From contig NZ_SDKD01000001.1 of the NCBI RefSeq assembly GCF_004521915.1, positions 363,466 to 427,465 of the forward strand: a stretch of 64,000 nt of DNA, given 5' to 3'. Below are positions 6,674 to 16,193 of this stretch, one piece after another (within the stretch, counting starts at the first letter, position 1; each line of letters begins with the position of its first letter). Source of the stretch: Brevibacillus migulae. GTDB taxonomy: Bacteria > Bacillota > Bacilli > Brevibacillales > Brevibacillaceae. The notes beneath the pieces were generated by a model, which searched no databases, was not told where the DNA came from, and saw only the letters and a list, made by a program, of their open reading frames with translations. Both the position numbers and the translations under genes were made by a program.

Positions 6674-8449
6674 ATGCGTCAAAACCTTTTCAAGAAAAAA
6701 GTCCTGATTCTCTCATTTTGTTTCTTGCTGATGTTGATGGTAGGAATGCCAGCGCCTGGTTGGGCAGCGGGCAGCGGCAATCTCGATGCCGTATTGGTCG
6801 TGGATGTGAGCAATTCCATGACCCAGAGCGACAAAAACAAGTTGAGCAACGAAGCGATGAAGATGTTTATCGATATGACGTCGCTATCCGGCAACAAGAT
6901 CGGAGTGGTCGCGTACACAGACAAGGTCATGCGGGAAAAAGCGCTGCTGAAGGTAAACACACAGCAGGATAAAGAAGAGATCAAGTCCTTTATCGACAGC
7001 CTGCAGAAGGGCGCCTACACCGATATCGCCGTGGGGGTGCAGGAAGCGGTCAAGATTTTGGATGCGGGCCGCGATCCGGCCAATGCGCCCATGATCGTCC
7101 TCTTGGCAGACGGCAATAACGATTTCGATGAAGCGACAGGCCGGACCCAAAGCGATTCGGATCGTGAGCTGCAAGCCGCCATGCAAAAAGCAAAGGCAAA
7201 TGGGTACCCGATCTACACCATCGGGCTGAACGCGGACGGCACCCTGCAAAAGCAGGTGCTGCAGCAAATTGCTTCGGATACGCAAGGGAAATTTTTCGAA
7301 GCGACCGAGGCCAGCCAGCTGCCGCAGATTCTCAGTGAAATTTTCGCGGATCACCTGAAGCTCAAGGTCGTACCGGTAAAAAATCTGGTCGGCAGCGGGC
7401 AATATGAGGAAGTCACCGTTTCGATTCCGAATGGAAATGTACTCGAAGCCAATATTTCCGTGATCTCCGGACAACCTGTCGAGGTGAAGATTGCCGATCC
7501 GGCGGGCAAGGCAGTGAGCATCCCGTCGAGTCAAGCCCAGATCATGCGTTCGAAGGCATACTCCCTAATCAAGCTGAATCAGCCGGCACAAGGAGACTGG
7601 AAGCTTCAAATCAAAGGGGCGGCGAAAGACAAAATCAATATCTCGCTCGTGTTCAACTACGATCTGGCCCTGGTCATGGAGCCCGTGCCTGCGAAAAGCT
7701 ATCAGGCCGGGGACAAGGTGGATATCAAGGCCTACTTGGCGGCAAACGGAAATCCGGCTAGTGATGCAGCCTTGTATCAGCAAATGAAAGGCTCGCTGGT
7801 CGTGAACGATCTGACCTCCCAGCAGACTCAGGAAATCGCCTTGACCAATACAGGGAGTGGTTTTGAAGGAAGCTTTACGATTCCCGAGGCTCATCGCTAC
7901 GAGCTGAAAGTAAAAGCGGATGGCAGCAGCTTCAATCGGGAGACAGCTCCCGTGCTCGTAGATGCGGCACAGGGAGCGGCCACAGCGCCAGAGGCAGTCC
8001 CGAACGGAACCGCGGAAGAGCAAGGTTCTTGGGGTCGAATCGCAGGCTGGGCAGCCGGCGCGCTGGTGGTCATCGCTCTTGGCCTCTACGGCTGGGCTGC
8101 CTACAAAAAAGCGACAAAGGGCTTCATTGGCCAGGTGGCCATCGAGATTCGCGATGAGGAGACTGGCGAGCGCACAAGCCCGCAGTATAAGAAGCTGAGC
8201 TTGTTCAAAGGCAAGGTGAAGCTGCATCAGCTGCTGTCGCTCGCGCCAGAGTTCCAGGAGACCGAGCAGGTCATTTTATTGCCGGGCGCCAACGATACCT
8301 TGATCCTACAGAACCGTTCCGCTTGCCGGATTGAAAAGGCAGGCAGAGTCATCGACGCGGCCAAGGGCAAGGAGCTGAAGAAAAACGACCGAATCAAGAT
8401 CTCTCTGCAAAAGGTGAACAAGTCCATCTACGTCGACTACATTGTATAA
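6674..8449 (+). CDS. Secreted/membrane VWA-domain protein
   Basis: A 591-residue protein; ATG at 6674 with GGAGGG upstream. A signal peptide (cleavage near residue 31, after PGWA) leads to a von Willebrand A domain with an intact metal site: DVSNS (residues 44-48), a Thr in AYTDIAVG and Asp in LLADGNND. A beta-sandwich region with Ig-like character follows. A second membrane span lies at about residues 453-477 (IAGWAAGALVVIALGLYGW). The C-terminal cytoplasmic domain is beta-rich (ILLPGANDTLILQ ... ACRIEKAGRVI), reminiscent of FHA-like or beta-barrel adaptors. This topology would let an external VWA sensor signal to the cytosolic tubulin-like and GTPase components. First gene of a six-gene operon (13 bp to the next). 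Confidence 0.85.
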   Translation: MRQNLFKKKVLILSFCFLLMLMVGMPAPGWAAGSGNLDAVLVVDVSNSMTQSDKNKLSNEAMKMFIDMTSLSGNKIGVVAYTDKVMREKALLKVNTQQDKEEIKSFIDSLQKGAYTDIAVGVQEAVKILDAGRDPANAPMIVLLADGNNDFDEATGRTQSDSDRELQAAMQKAKANGYPIYTIGLNADGTLQKQVLQQIASDTQGKFFEATEASQLPQILSEIFADHLKLKVVPVKNLVGSGQYEEVTVSIPNGNVLEANISVISGQPVEVKIADPAGKAVSIPSSQAQIMRSKAYSLIKLNQPAQGDWKLQIKGAAKDKINISLVFNYDLALVMEPVPAKSYQAGDKVDIKAYLAANGNPASDAALYQQMKGSLVVNDLTSQQTQEIALTNTGSGFEGSFTIPEAHRYELKVKADGSSFNRETAPVLVDAAQGAATAPEAVPNGTAEEQGSWGRIAGWAAGALVVIALGLYGWAAYKKATKGFIGQVAIEIRDEETGERTSPQYKKLSLFKGKVKLHQLLSLAPEFQETEQVILLPGANDTLILQNRSACRIEKAGRVIDAAKGKELKKNDRIKISLQKVNKSIYVDYIV

Positions 8450-8462
8450 GGAGAGGATTCCC

Positions 8463-11400
8463 ATGAAAGCAATTGTAAGAGAACATATCCAGCAATTGGA
8501 CGTTTCCCTTGGCGGAGGAATCGTCAGTGAAAAAATACGCGTAAATACGATTGATAACCCGATGCTGGTCATTGGCTTGGGCGGAACCGGGATCGATGCC
8601 CTGCTTCGCTTAAAATATCAAGTGAATCGCCGCTTCCGTTTACCGGAGGATCCACTGACCAAAAAGAAAAAGGAGAAGCCGGATAATATCGAGTTTCTCG
8701 CCTTTGAAACAAATGAACACGACCGAAACAAACGCTACAAAGGAATCGGGCTTGATCCGATCACGGAGTACGTGCTGCTCTCCAATCCGGAGATCGGCGG
8801 GGTACTGCAAAACCGCAGCATTTTGGAGCCATACATCACCGACTGGCTTTCGCCGGAGCTGACGATTACCGACGGGATCAACGGTGCGTCCGGGATCAGG
8901 CAGGCAGGACGTCTCTTGCTTTTCACGAAAATCAATCAAGTGGTTGCGACGATTGAGAAAAAAATCAAAATGCTGACAGAAGGCACCAACAAGAAGCTGA
9001 TGGTCTTCATCCTGACCGGGATCTCCGGGGGAACCGGCAGCGGCTGCTTCCTCGACATCGCCTACATCGTGCGCGGCATCATGGAGAAGGAATTCGGCAG
9101 CGTGGGGGTAGACAAGGTGAACACGCTCGGCTATCTGTTCACGCCGGATGTGAACCTGTCCAATAAGAGCCTGAGCCCGCACACACGCGATTACATTATC
9201 AAAAACGGCTATGCCGCCCTGAAAGAGCTCGACTACTGGATGAACGTCGACGAGCGCATGGAGCGCTTCAAGCAGCAGTACGGCAATACGCTGACCGTCC
9301 ATTCGCCGATGCCGCCGTTCAATCTGGCGCATCTCATCTCGGCGACCAATCTGGAAGGCAAGCCGCTGGAAAATGCGTATGACTACTGCATGAATGTGAC
9401 GGCGGAAAACATCACGAACTTCATGGCGAATGAAGAGAAGCAATCGGGCGAAGAGTTCGCGATTCACGACTATATCAGCAACATCCGTACGAATATCAAC
9501 CAGATGCCGAAAGCCTATGCAGCCAACTACCAGTACAATGTCATCGGCGCTTCCTCGGCTGTGCTGCCGATCGAAGAGATGACCACCTATCTGGCTTACC
9601 GCCTCTTTAAAAAGATGGAGAAAATGTTCAACGTCTCTCCAACTCAGGAGGATGTGGAAAAGCTGGCGCGCAAGCTCGGCTTTGACATCGATTCCGTATC
9701 GAGAAAATTCGAAGAGCGCGTGCCGGAGCCGCTGCCAGGCTATGAAAACAGCGAGCGCCTCAGCTACAACAACGTGATCAAGATGCAGGTCGTCAGCGTC
9801 GATACGGAGTTGGAGCAAGGCTATCTGGCAAAGGCGCGCGAAGCCTATATCAAATGCAAGAAGCAGCTGCCAGGAGAGTTGATCGGTCAATTCGGAGAGG
9901 CGATCACCAAGGTGTTTCTCCATCCGGAGCAGGGGCCATTCTACGCCTCGAGACTGATTCATTCCGATAAAGGCTTCTGCATACTGAAAATGATTTCTTC
10001 CTATATCGATAGCTTGAAAGCGAACCTCGAATCGTTCCAACAGGAGATTGATGAAATTCGCGATGTAGCAAACGAAAAGCTGGGCGATGCCCGCAGTGCG
10101 TTCATCTCCAAGGACAAGAAGAAAAACGCGTATATCGAAGCGAAAATCACCGAGTACCATATCCGCGGCGATCAGGAAAAGCTGGAGCAAATGATCGAGT
10201 TTTACGAGGATCTGTACCGCCTGCTCAATCAGGAAAACAATCGGATTTACTCCGTCTTCACGGAAATCCTGAATGCGCTCAACCAGATTTTCGAGAAAAA
10301 CGGCGACATCCTGATCAACGGCGAAGAAGAGACCGACCGTTCCGGCAATCGGACCTATTACTGGAATATCGTCAATGTGCCCGACATCGCCAAGGTGATC
10401 AGCAACATCATGGACGGAAAGGACACCGATGATCTGATCCGCGAGTTTACCCAGGAGCTCTTGAAGCGCTCGGACAAATGGGTGAAGGAGCAGGAGGTCG
10501 ACATCGTCAGCTCCATTTCCGACTTCCTGAGCGACGAATTTGGCGATCTGATCACCAAATCCATGGAAGAATTCCTGCTGATCAAGTATGGACAGGACGA
10601 GACGATCGACCGGATCGTAGAGCGCAAAATCGCGGGCAAGCTGGACGAGGAAGCCGTGCCGGTGTTCCATCTGAGCAACAGCATCGGCAATCTCCATTTC
10701 CCATCCTGGGGCTTCGTCTCCGTCCCGGTGAAGGCGCCTGGCATTTTGAAAGGGATCAAAAACTATCAAAACACCTCGATCAGCGGCTCGCGCTTTACGG
10801 TGAAAGAGAGCGAAGTGAAAAACCGGATCTTCTGGCTGAATACGAAAAACGGGGTGCCGCTCTTCGTCTACACGCCGCTGAAAGTGTACGAAGAAAGCTA
10901 TGAACGTACGATTCTGGACAAAGAAGGGATCGGGCGCCATCTGGTGCAATCCGACAAGGACAACTGGACGTATCTGCCTTCCCCGATTCCGGAAAAATCG
11001 TGGGGAGAAACCTACGAGAATGATCGCGTCCGTGCTTACAACAAGCAGATCCGCGAGCTGTTCAAACGGGCGTTGGAGCTTGGCATCATCGTGGAAAGAG
11101 GCGCGGACAGCCAATCCAGCAGCCGCTATGAATGCATCATGACCAAACCATTCTCGCTTTCGACTGTGCTCAGCACATACAAGCTGACTCATGCAGATGG
11201 CAAGCCGAATCCGGGCGAAGTAAAACGGGCGCTGCAGGGGCTGAAAGGCTATCTGGAAGGCGGCTTGGAAAAAGAAGCGGTGCGCCCGATCTTTGGCAGT
11301 GTGAACGAAGAGATGGCGATGGAAAACCTGATTCGCTCTCCGCAATTGATCCGCCTCGTGCGCCAAGAAGTACGGAGCCAAGAAGAGATCATGGCGAAAA

Positions 11401-11852
11401 TCGCCGAGCTGGAAGCGACCATCGGCGCCCTGCAGGGAGAAGAAGCCTTGCTCGACTTGTTCCTCGAGGTGATGTACACCGGCACGATTTGCAAGCGAGG
11501 TGCGCAGTACGTGTACGATCGGGATGAGGAAGAAGAGGCTTGGGAGCCATTCGTCAACCTGATGAAAACGAACAAATATGTAGAATATGCGATCATGGAA
11601 AGCATGCGTGCGCTTGAGCCGAAAAAGACGAGCCTGCTGAAACGCAAAAGCGGACAGCGCAGCGCAGAGATGACCGCTGCGGAAGATACAACGGCATTGG
11701 TCGCCAAGCTGGAGGAGCTCGCGGCTTCCGTCAAAGATTCCCGGGATGCCCTTGAATATGATCGCGGTGATCTGGTGAACGGCGAGGAAATGTACGATTT
11801 CTACAAACGCGCCTACTCGAAGCTGAACGATATGATCAAAATGCTGAAATAA
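8463..11852 (+). CDS. Tubulin/FtsZ-like GTPase (Tubulin_2 family), large
   Basis: A 1129-residue protein; ATG at 8463 has AAGGAGAGG upstream. The N-terminal Rossmann-like motif MLVIGLGGTGIDALLRLK (about residues 34-51) and the tubulin signature loop GISGGTGSG (about residues 186-194) identify a tubulin/FtsZ superfamily nucleotide-binding domain. It is much longer than FtsZ (about 350-400), with a long, mostly helical C-terminal extension rich in Lys and Glu that probably includes coiled coils. Members occur in operons with VWA proteins and a distinct GTPase, and are predicted to act in membrane remodelling (Makarova and Koonin 2010). Polymerisation is inferred, not shown. Shadow reading frames on the opposite strand are a by-product of codon usage. 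Confidence 0.85.
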   Translation: MKAIVREHIQQLDVSLGGGIVSEKIRVNTIDNPMLVIGLGGTGIDALLRLKYQVNRRFRLPEDPLTKKKKEKPDNIEFLAFETNEHDRNKRYKGIGLDPITEYVLLSNPEIGGVLQNRSILEPYITDWLSPELTITDGINGASGIRQAGRLLLFTKINQVVATIEKKIKMLTEGTNKKLMVFILTGISGGTGSGCFLDIAYIVRGIMEKEFGSVGVDKVNTLGYLFTPDVNLSNKSLSPHTRDYIIKNGYAALKELDYWMNVDERMERFKQQYGNTLTVHSPMPPFNLAHLISATNLEGKPLENAYDYCMNVTAENITNFMANEEKQSGEEFAIHDYISNIRTNINQMPKAYAANYQYNVIGASSAVLPIEEMTTYLAYRLFKKMEKMFNVSPTQEDVEKLARKLGFDIDSVSRKFEERVPEPLPGYENSERLSYNNVIKMQVVSVDTELEQGYLAKAREAYIKCKKQLPGELIGQFGEAITKVFLHPEQGPFYASRLIHSDKGFCILKMISSYIDSLKANLESFQQEIDEIRDVANEKLGDARSAFISKDKKKNAYIEAKITEYHIRGDQEKLEQMIEFYEDLYRLLNQENNRIYSVFTEILNALNQIFEKNGDILINGEEETDRSGNRTYYWNIVNVPDIAKVISNIMDGKDTDDLIREFTQELLKRSDKWVKEQEVDIVSSISDFLSDEFGDLITKSMEEFLLIKYGQDETIDRIVERKIAGKLDEEAVPVFHLSNSIGNLHFPSWGFVSVPVKAPGILKGIKNYQNTSISGSRFTVKESEVKNRIFWLNTKNGVPLFVYTPLKVYEESYERTILDKEGIGRHLVQSDKDNWTYLPSPIPEKSWGETYENDRVRAYNKQIRELFKRALELGIIVERGADSQSSSRYECIMTKPFSLSTVLSTYKLTHADGKPNPGEVKRALQGLKGYLEGGLEKEAVRPIFGSVNEEMAMENLIRSPQLIRLVRQEVRSQEEIMAKIAELEATIGALQGEEALLDLFLEVMYTGTICKRGAQYVYDRDEEEEAWEPFVNLMKTNKYVEYAIMESMRALEPKKTSLLKRKSGQRSAEMTAAEDTTALVAKLEELAASVKDSRDALEYDRGDLVNGEEMYDFYKRAYSKLNDMIKMLK

Positions 11853-11872
11853 AAGAAAGGCGAGCAGGTGGA

Positions 11873-14224
11873 ATGATGAAGGAGCTCATCCAACAATTTG
11901 CTTTTGACTATGAACGAGACAGCGATGGCCGGCTGTCTGTAGAGGATGAACAGCGAAGCATCCACCATCCGGTAGTATTTTTGTTCATTGGCGAAAAGTG
12001 CTCGACGATTCTGGAACGTCTGGCAGAAGGCAATGACATGGAATGGAATAACGCCAGGGCAGTACCGTACATCCATGTGACCACGAAGGAAGCGATCGCC
12101 AGGGACAACGTTTATTCCTTTGCTTGGGAATTGCCGCCTTTGGACAAAAAAAGCTTGCGCCCGGAGATTCACCGTGCCTTCTTGCAAACAAAAGAGCCGC
12201 TGATTCAGCTGAATCGGTTGATCCGCAGGGTCAGCGGGCATCTGTCTCAGCACGGCTCATCCTATAGCTCGGTGCAAACAGTAAATCTGGCGGTAGTGAC
12301 ACAAGCGGATGATCCGCTGAATGTACTGCTGCCAGAGCTAACCTTGCTCGCCACCAGCATCCTGCAAGAGTCTTATAAAAACGTACAGATCGATCTGTAC
12401 GTTTTGCTGCAGGAGTGGCAGCAGGAGGCACACTCCAGCTATGCCCAGGCACTTGCCTGCGGTTTTTTGCGCGAGCTGGATGGCTACCAGCAGCAGGACT
12501 ACCATTTTTCCGCACCGCTGCTTGTGACCGAGGACGGGATCGAATTGCCGGTGGAGCATACGCGCGGACCATTGTTTAACCTGGCTTATGTGCTCGGGGA
12601 CAAGGATGAGCATGGCGTGCTCATCGCGAATCAACCTGAACGGCAAAGCCGTCTGATCTCCAAGCTGGTCCTGTTGAAAAACCAGACGCCGAGTCCGGAG
12701 CCGCAGCAAAGCGACCGTTACAACCGGATGCAATTTTGGCGCAGCGTCACGACGGCCGATCGCAAGCCTGCCTACGCTTCGGCGGGGCTTTCCCGCTTGC
12801 GGAGGCCGAATCAGGCGATCGCGATCACGGTGCTGGACGCTGTCTATAAACGGATGCTGGAGCGAATGGAGGATCCCGCAGATATCGATCACGATTGGCT
12901 GCGTGCCATTCTCGGGCTCGATGCGGCCTCGCTGTCCAGACGCGTGCAGAGCGTTTTGCCTGAGGTAGGAAGCCTGGAGGAAATGCATGGCTTGATGAGC
13001 TACGAGCGTCCGTATCGCCAGATCAGCGAGCTCACGGTCAAGCAGGCGGAGCTGGAGCTGTATGCGGGGAGCGCCCAGCAGTTTTTTGAGCGTCATTTTG
13101 TGGAGCGCGCCCGAAACGGTTTGAGCTTAGAGACATTGGGCCAACGACTGCGGAAGCGCTTGGAAGAGGCGGTGGTCGCGGACGATCGCTACGGATTGTT
13201 CGCAGCTTATGAGGTCACCCGTGAAGCGGAGCAGGGAAAGGGCTTGTTTGCCGAGCTGCAAAAGGCGCTGCGGGATACAGGCAGCCAGTTGGAACGGGCC
13301 AAACTGGAGCTGGCCGATTTTTACCAACAGCCTGCGTATACGCTGGAGCTGCCCAAGCTCGGATGGTTTGCCCGTGACAAGCAGCGGCTTCAGCAGTTCA
13401 ACAGGGAGCTGCTGACGCAAATCTACGGACGCAAATATGACATTTTGTATCTGGAGCTCTTGCAGACCTTGCTGGAAGCATACAGAGCGGCCCTGTATGA
13501 GGCTCATCAGGAATATCGGGCACGGGTGGAGCGATTGTACGATTTTCGGAAGCTGACGGGAGACATCGCTACAGACAGCGTGCGCCGCGCCTCGGCGGAC
13601 ATCGGACGCAACATCCCCGAATATTACGGCACGATCGTATCCAAGCTGCTCGATTCGCTGGAAGCGAAGTACGGCCCGCGCTTTTATTTTTCCGAGCGCT
13701 TTTCCTTGCAGCCCGAATGGGAGGGGGAAGGCGCCAAAAGCTGGCTGGATCGCTTCACCCTGTTTTGCCGCACGCAGCTCATGACACAAGCCCCTTTCCA
13801 GCAGAGCTTTGAGGAAGAGCTGCTGCAGCGGACGAATGTCATGACCGAGTACGGCAATCAAGAGGTGCTCACCCGCGGTGCATTATTTGCCGAGCTTTTT
13901 CGCCGGATGGAGGAAGAAGCGGCAATTCGTGTACAGCTGCTCCAATTCACCCAGAAGCACCGCTATGAAGAAGCCTATTATTTTGGCGATACCGAAAGCG
14001 AATGGGTCCGTTATGCATTGGAGCGGGATCGCGAGCTGCATGCCTATAAGCTCGGGTGTATTCATCAGCAACGCAGCAGCGGCATTGAAAAGGTGAGGCT
14101 GATGGGCGGATTTCATCTCGATAATCTGCAAATCTATCAAATCGGCCGAAAATACTATGAGTCTTATCAGGAAAATGGCTATTGCTTTCATCCGGAGCAC
14201 CTTGCAGGAAGAAAGAGTTCCTAA
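11873..14224 (+). CDS. Companion protein of the tubulin-like GTPase, unknown fold
   Basis: A 783-residue protein with no recognised domain. Its N-terminal half contains alternating hydrophobic strands and helices (VVFLFIGEKCSTILERLAEG; VNLAVVTQADDPLNVLLPEL; VQIDLYVLLQE) that resemble the Rossmann core of the upstream tubulin-like protein without the glycine-rich signature. It may be a degenerate, non-catalytic partner subunit; this is inference. The C-terminal half is strongly helical (ELQKALRDTGSQLERAKLEL) and contains a basic, aromatic segment (LPKLGWFARDKQRLQQFNRE). It is 20 bp downstream of the tubulin-like gene. The start is uncertain between ATG at 11873 and ATG at 11876. Confidence 0.7.
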   Translation: MMKELIQQFAFDYERDSDGRLSVEDEQRSIHHPVVFLFIGEKCSTILERLAEGNDMEWNNARAVPYIHVTTKEAIARDNVYSFAWELPPLDKKSLRPEIHRAFLQTKEPLIQLNRLIRRVSGHLSQHGSSYSSVQTVNLAVVTQADDPLNVLLPELTLLATSILQESYKNVQIDLYVLLQEWQQEAHSSYAQALACGFLRELDGYQQQDYHFSAPLLVTEDGIELPVEHTRGPLFNLAYVLGDKDEHGVLIANQPERQSRLISKLVLLKNQTPSPEPQQSDRYNRMQFWRSVTTADRKPAYASAGLSRLRRPNQAIAITVLDAVYKRMLERMEDPADIDHDWLRAILGLDAASLSRRVQSVLPEVGSLEEMHGLMSYERPYRQISELTVKQAELELYAGSAQQFFERHFVERARNGLSLETLGQRLRKRLEEAVVADDRYGLFAAYEVTREAEQGKGLFAELQKALRDTGSQLERAKLELADFYQQPAYTLELPKLGWFARDKQRLQQFNRELLTQIYGRKYDILYLELLQTLLEAYRAALYEAHQEYRARVERLYDFRKLTGDIATDSVRRASADIGRNIPEYYGTIVSKLLDSLEAKYGPRFYFSERFSLQPEWEGEGAKSWLDRFTLFCRTQLMTQAPFQQSFEEELLQRTNVMTEYGNQEVLTRGALFAELFRRMEEEAAIRVQLLQFTQKHRYEEAYYFGDTESEWVRYALERDRELHAYKLGCIHQQRSSGIEKVRLMGGFHLDNLQIYQIGRKYYESYQENGYCFHPEHLAGRKSS

Positions 14225-14249
14225 TTCTTAGAGAGAGGAGGCGGTGGAG

Positions 14250-15536
14250 TTGCGGCAACGAAAATGGAACGCACTGATGATTGGGGCAAGTCTGGTAGGG
14301 ACCCTGATCGGTTTTGCGGTTGGCGAATGGCTGCTCCTCCAGTTTTCCCAGCAGTGGCCGCATTGGGTGTTGATCGGATCCTATTTCGGGCAGCTTGCCT
14401 TTTGGATTGGCTTATTGGCAGTGCTGGCCGAAATCATTTCGCCGCGCCTGAACGGCATGGGGTGGAAACAGCGCTACGCGGGCAACTCGTGGAAAATGCT
14501 TGTACCAAGCACACTTGTCATGCTCTTTGCAGCAGGAGCTTTGCTGCAAGCGATCTATGGCTATACCCTCCAGCGCAACGGTTCGGCCGAAAATATCGTC
14601 CTGCTGCTCGATGTCTCCAGCAGCATGAATTCCAATGATCCCAGCGGTCAGCTGTTTCGGGCAGCGACCAATCTGGTAAACGTGATCGATGATGACAAGC
14701 GCATTGCGGTCATTGCTTTTAACAGCAAGGCTGATTTGCTGCAGCCTCTGACTGCGCTGGACAGTGATCAGACGCGTCAGTCCATCATCCAAAAGCTGAG
14801 CGGATACGAGAAACCAGATGGCGGCACCGATTTTAACGAGGCGCTGAAGCTGGGGTTTGCCCAAATCCAGCCTGTGCAGCAAGAAAACAGCATGATGGTG
14901 CTGATGTCGGATGGACACAGCAGCGTGGATTACGAAGAAGTAGTGGCACCGCTCCAGCAAGCGCATGTACCGGTTCATACGGTGGGGATGAGTGCGGCGG
15001 ATCGGGATGGAACCGAGCAATTGAAAAAGATCGCGGAACAGACTGCCGGCGGCTACTATGATGTGGCCGATGCCAGCCAGCTGACCGGGATCTTCGAGCA
15101 TATCTACAAGACGAGCCAGGAAGAACGGCACCTGGTCGGCGAGCGTACAGGCGCATTGCAGGACAGCCTTCTGTACGGGGCGCTGCGCGTCATCAGCCTC
15201 CTGCTGATCGGAACGCTGCTGGGGTTGTCCCTGGGTCTTGTGTTTGACAACAAATACTTGGCACAAAGCTTCATGATCGGGGGAACCATCGCGGGTCTTC
15301 TGGCAGGTTTGCTGCTGGAGAAGGGGCTGAGCGGTTTTGCTTTTACGGACGCGTTGGATCGGATGTTTGCAGATGCCATTCTTGGTATCATCGTTTCTCT
15401 TTTTGCTGCATTGATCCCGATTCCGACCGAGATCACCCAAGGGGGGCGAAGCAGCTTCCGCCCAGGACGTTTTGCTTCGGGCAAAAGCTTCCGTAAGCCT
15501 GAGAGCTTCAGCTCCCGATTTGACTCACAGGAGTAG
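14250..15536 (+). CDS. Six-TM VWA-domain membrane protein
   Basis: A 428-residue protein. TTG at 14250 is favoured because AGGAGG is then 8 nt upstream; a GTG at 14244 would sit too close. Three N-terminal membrane spans (about residues 8-30, 38-62, 82-105) precede a VWA domain with a complete metal site (DVSSS, then GGTDF and MSDGHSS). Three C-terminal spans follow (about 303-390), ending in an Arg/Ser-rich tail. Since the termini carry three spans each, the VWA domain faces the side opposite to the termini. It is the second VWA protein of the operon and likely a membrane anchor or assembly platform. Its stop codon abuts the next ATG. Confidence 0.85.
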   Translation: MRQRKWNALMIGASLVGTLIGFAVGEWLLLQFSQQWPHWVLIGSYFGQLAFWIGLLAVLAEIISPRLNGMGWKQRYAGNSWKMLVPSTLVMLFAAGALLQAIYGYTLQRNGSAENIVLLLDVSSSMNSNDPSGQLFRAATNLVNVIDDDKRIAVIAFNSKADLLQPLTALDSDQTRQSIIQKLSGYEKPDGGTDFNEALKLGFAQIQPVQQENSMMVLMSDGHSSVDYEEVVAPLQQAHVPVHTVGMSAADRDGTEQLKKIAEQTAGGYYDVADASQLTGIFEHIYKTSQEERHLVGERTGALQDSLLYGALRVISLLLIGTLLGLSLGLVFDNKYLAQSFMIGGTIAGLLAGLLLEKGLSGFAFTDALDRMFADAILGIIVSLFAALIPIPTEITQGGRSSFRPGRFASGKSFRKPESFSSRFDSQE

Positions 15537-16181
15537 ATGGACGTGAACTGGAAAGAAGAATTCACCCCGAAGCAAGAAATACGCAAGGTCCAGGCCGCGC
15601 TGCACGAGGGAGAATGCCTGATTCACTGGCACTGGCCGCAGGATGTTCCTTGCGTGTATATCCACAAGTCCTCCGCAGACGCCGTTTTTCATCCCGAAGA
15701 GGCAAGCTTGGCGCAAATGAAGCTGCTGACCCGTGAGGAATACAAGACCAATGGCGGCTACCGCGAACGGATCGAGGGCGTCGGACGTTACGCCATCCGC
15801 ATTTTTCCCTGCGTGATGGAGGAGGGGCGTCCGCGCATCCTGCTGCAAACCAATGATGAAAATCGGATCGTGATCCGCAGCGGCAAGTCCAAGGTCCGCT
15901 ATCAGCTCAAGCGAAATTCGGGCTGGTTCAGCAAAATGCAGACGGTGCAAATCCGCATTCACACAGAGGTGCCCATCCCCCGGGAAGCGCTCTGTTATGT
16001 GAAGAAAACAGGGGAGTATCCCTTGCATAAGGACGATGGAATCCAATATGCGTTTCTGCATGATTTCGCCCCAGGCTACAACGTATTGCCCGAAATTCAG
16101 ATCGGAAAGCACGATTACATCCGTCTCTTTTTTACAGACGGCAAAAGATACGGGGAACTGTACGAGTTGATTCCCGAATAG
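15537..16181 (+). CDS. Small beta-rich protein of the tubulin/VWA system
   Basis: A 214-residue soluble protein starting immediately after the previous stop codon, with CAGGAG inside the upstream gene, so the two are translationally coupled. The predicted strand-rich pattern (CVYIHKSS; YAIRIFPCVMEEGRPRILLQ; RIVIRSGKSKVRYQLKR; IQIGKHDYIRLFF) suggests a beta-sandwich or barrel, perhaps two related halves. No enzyme motif, signal peptide or membrane span is visible. Its position between the membrane VWA protein and the GTPase suggests an adaptor role. Function unknown. Confidence 0.7.
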   Translation: MDVNWKEEFTPKQEIRKVQAALHEGECLIHWHWPQDVPCVYIHKSSADAVFHPEEASLAQMKLLTREEYKTNGGYRERIEGVGRYAIRIFPCVMEEGRPRILLQTNDENRIVIRSGKSKVRYQLKRNSGWFSKMQTVQIRIHTEVPIPREALCYVKKTGEYPLHKDDGIQYAFLHDFAPGYNVLPEIQIGKHDYIRLFFTDGKRYGELYELIPE

Positions 16182-16193
16182 GAGAGAATCGGT

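Noticed and set aside
8640..11381. A 913-residue open frame on the minus strand opposite the tubulin-like gene
   Set aside because: It is a shadow of codon usage in the real gene: no ribosome binding site, no domain, and a Pro/His/Arg-rich composition typical of antisense frames.
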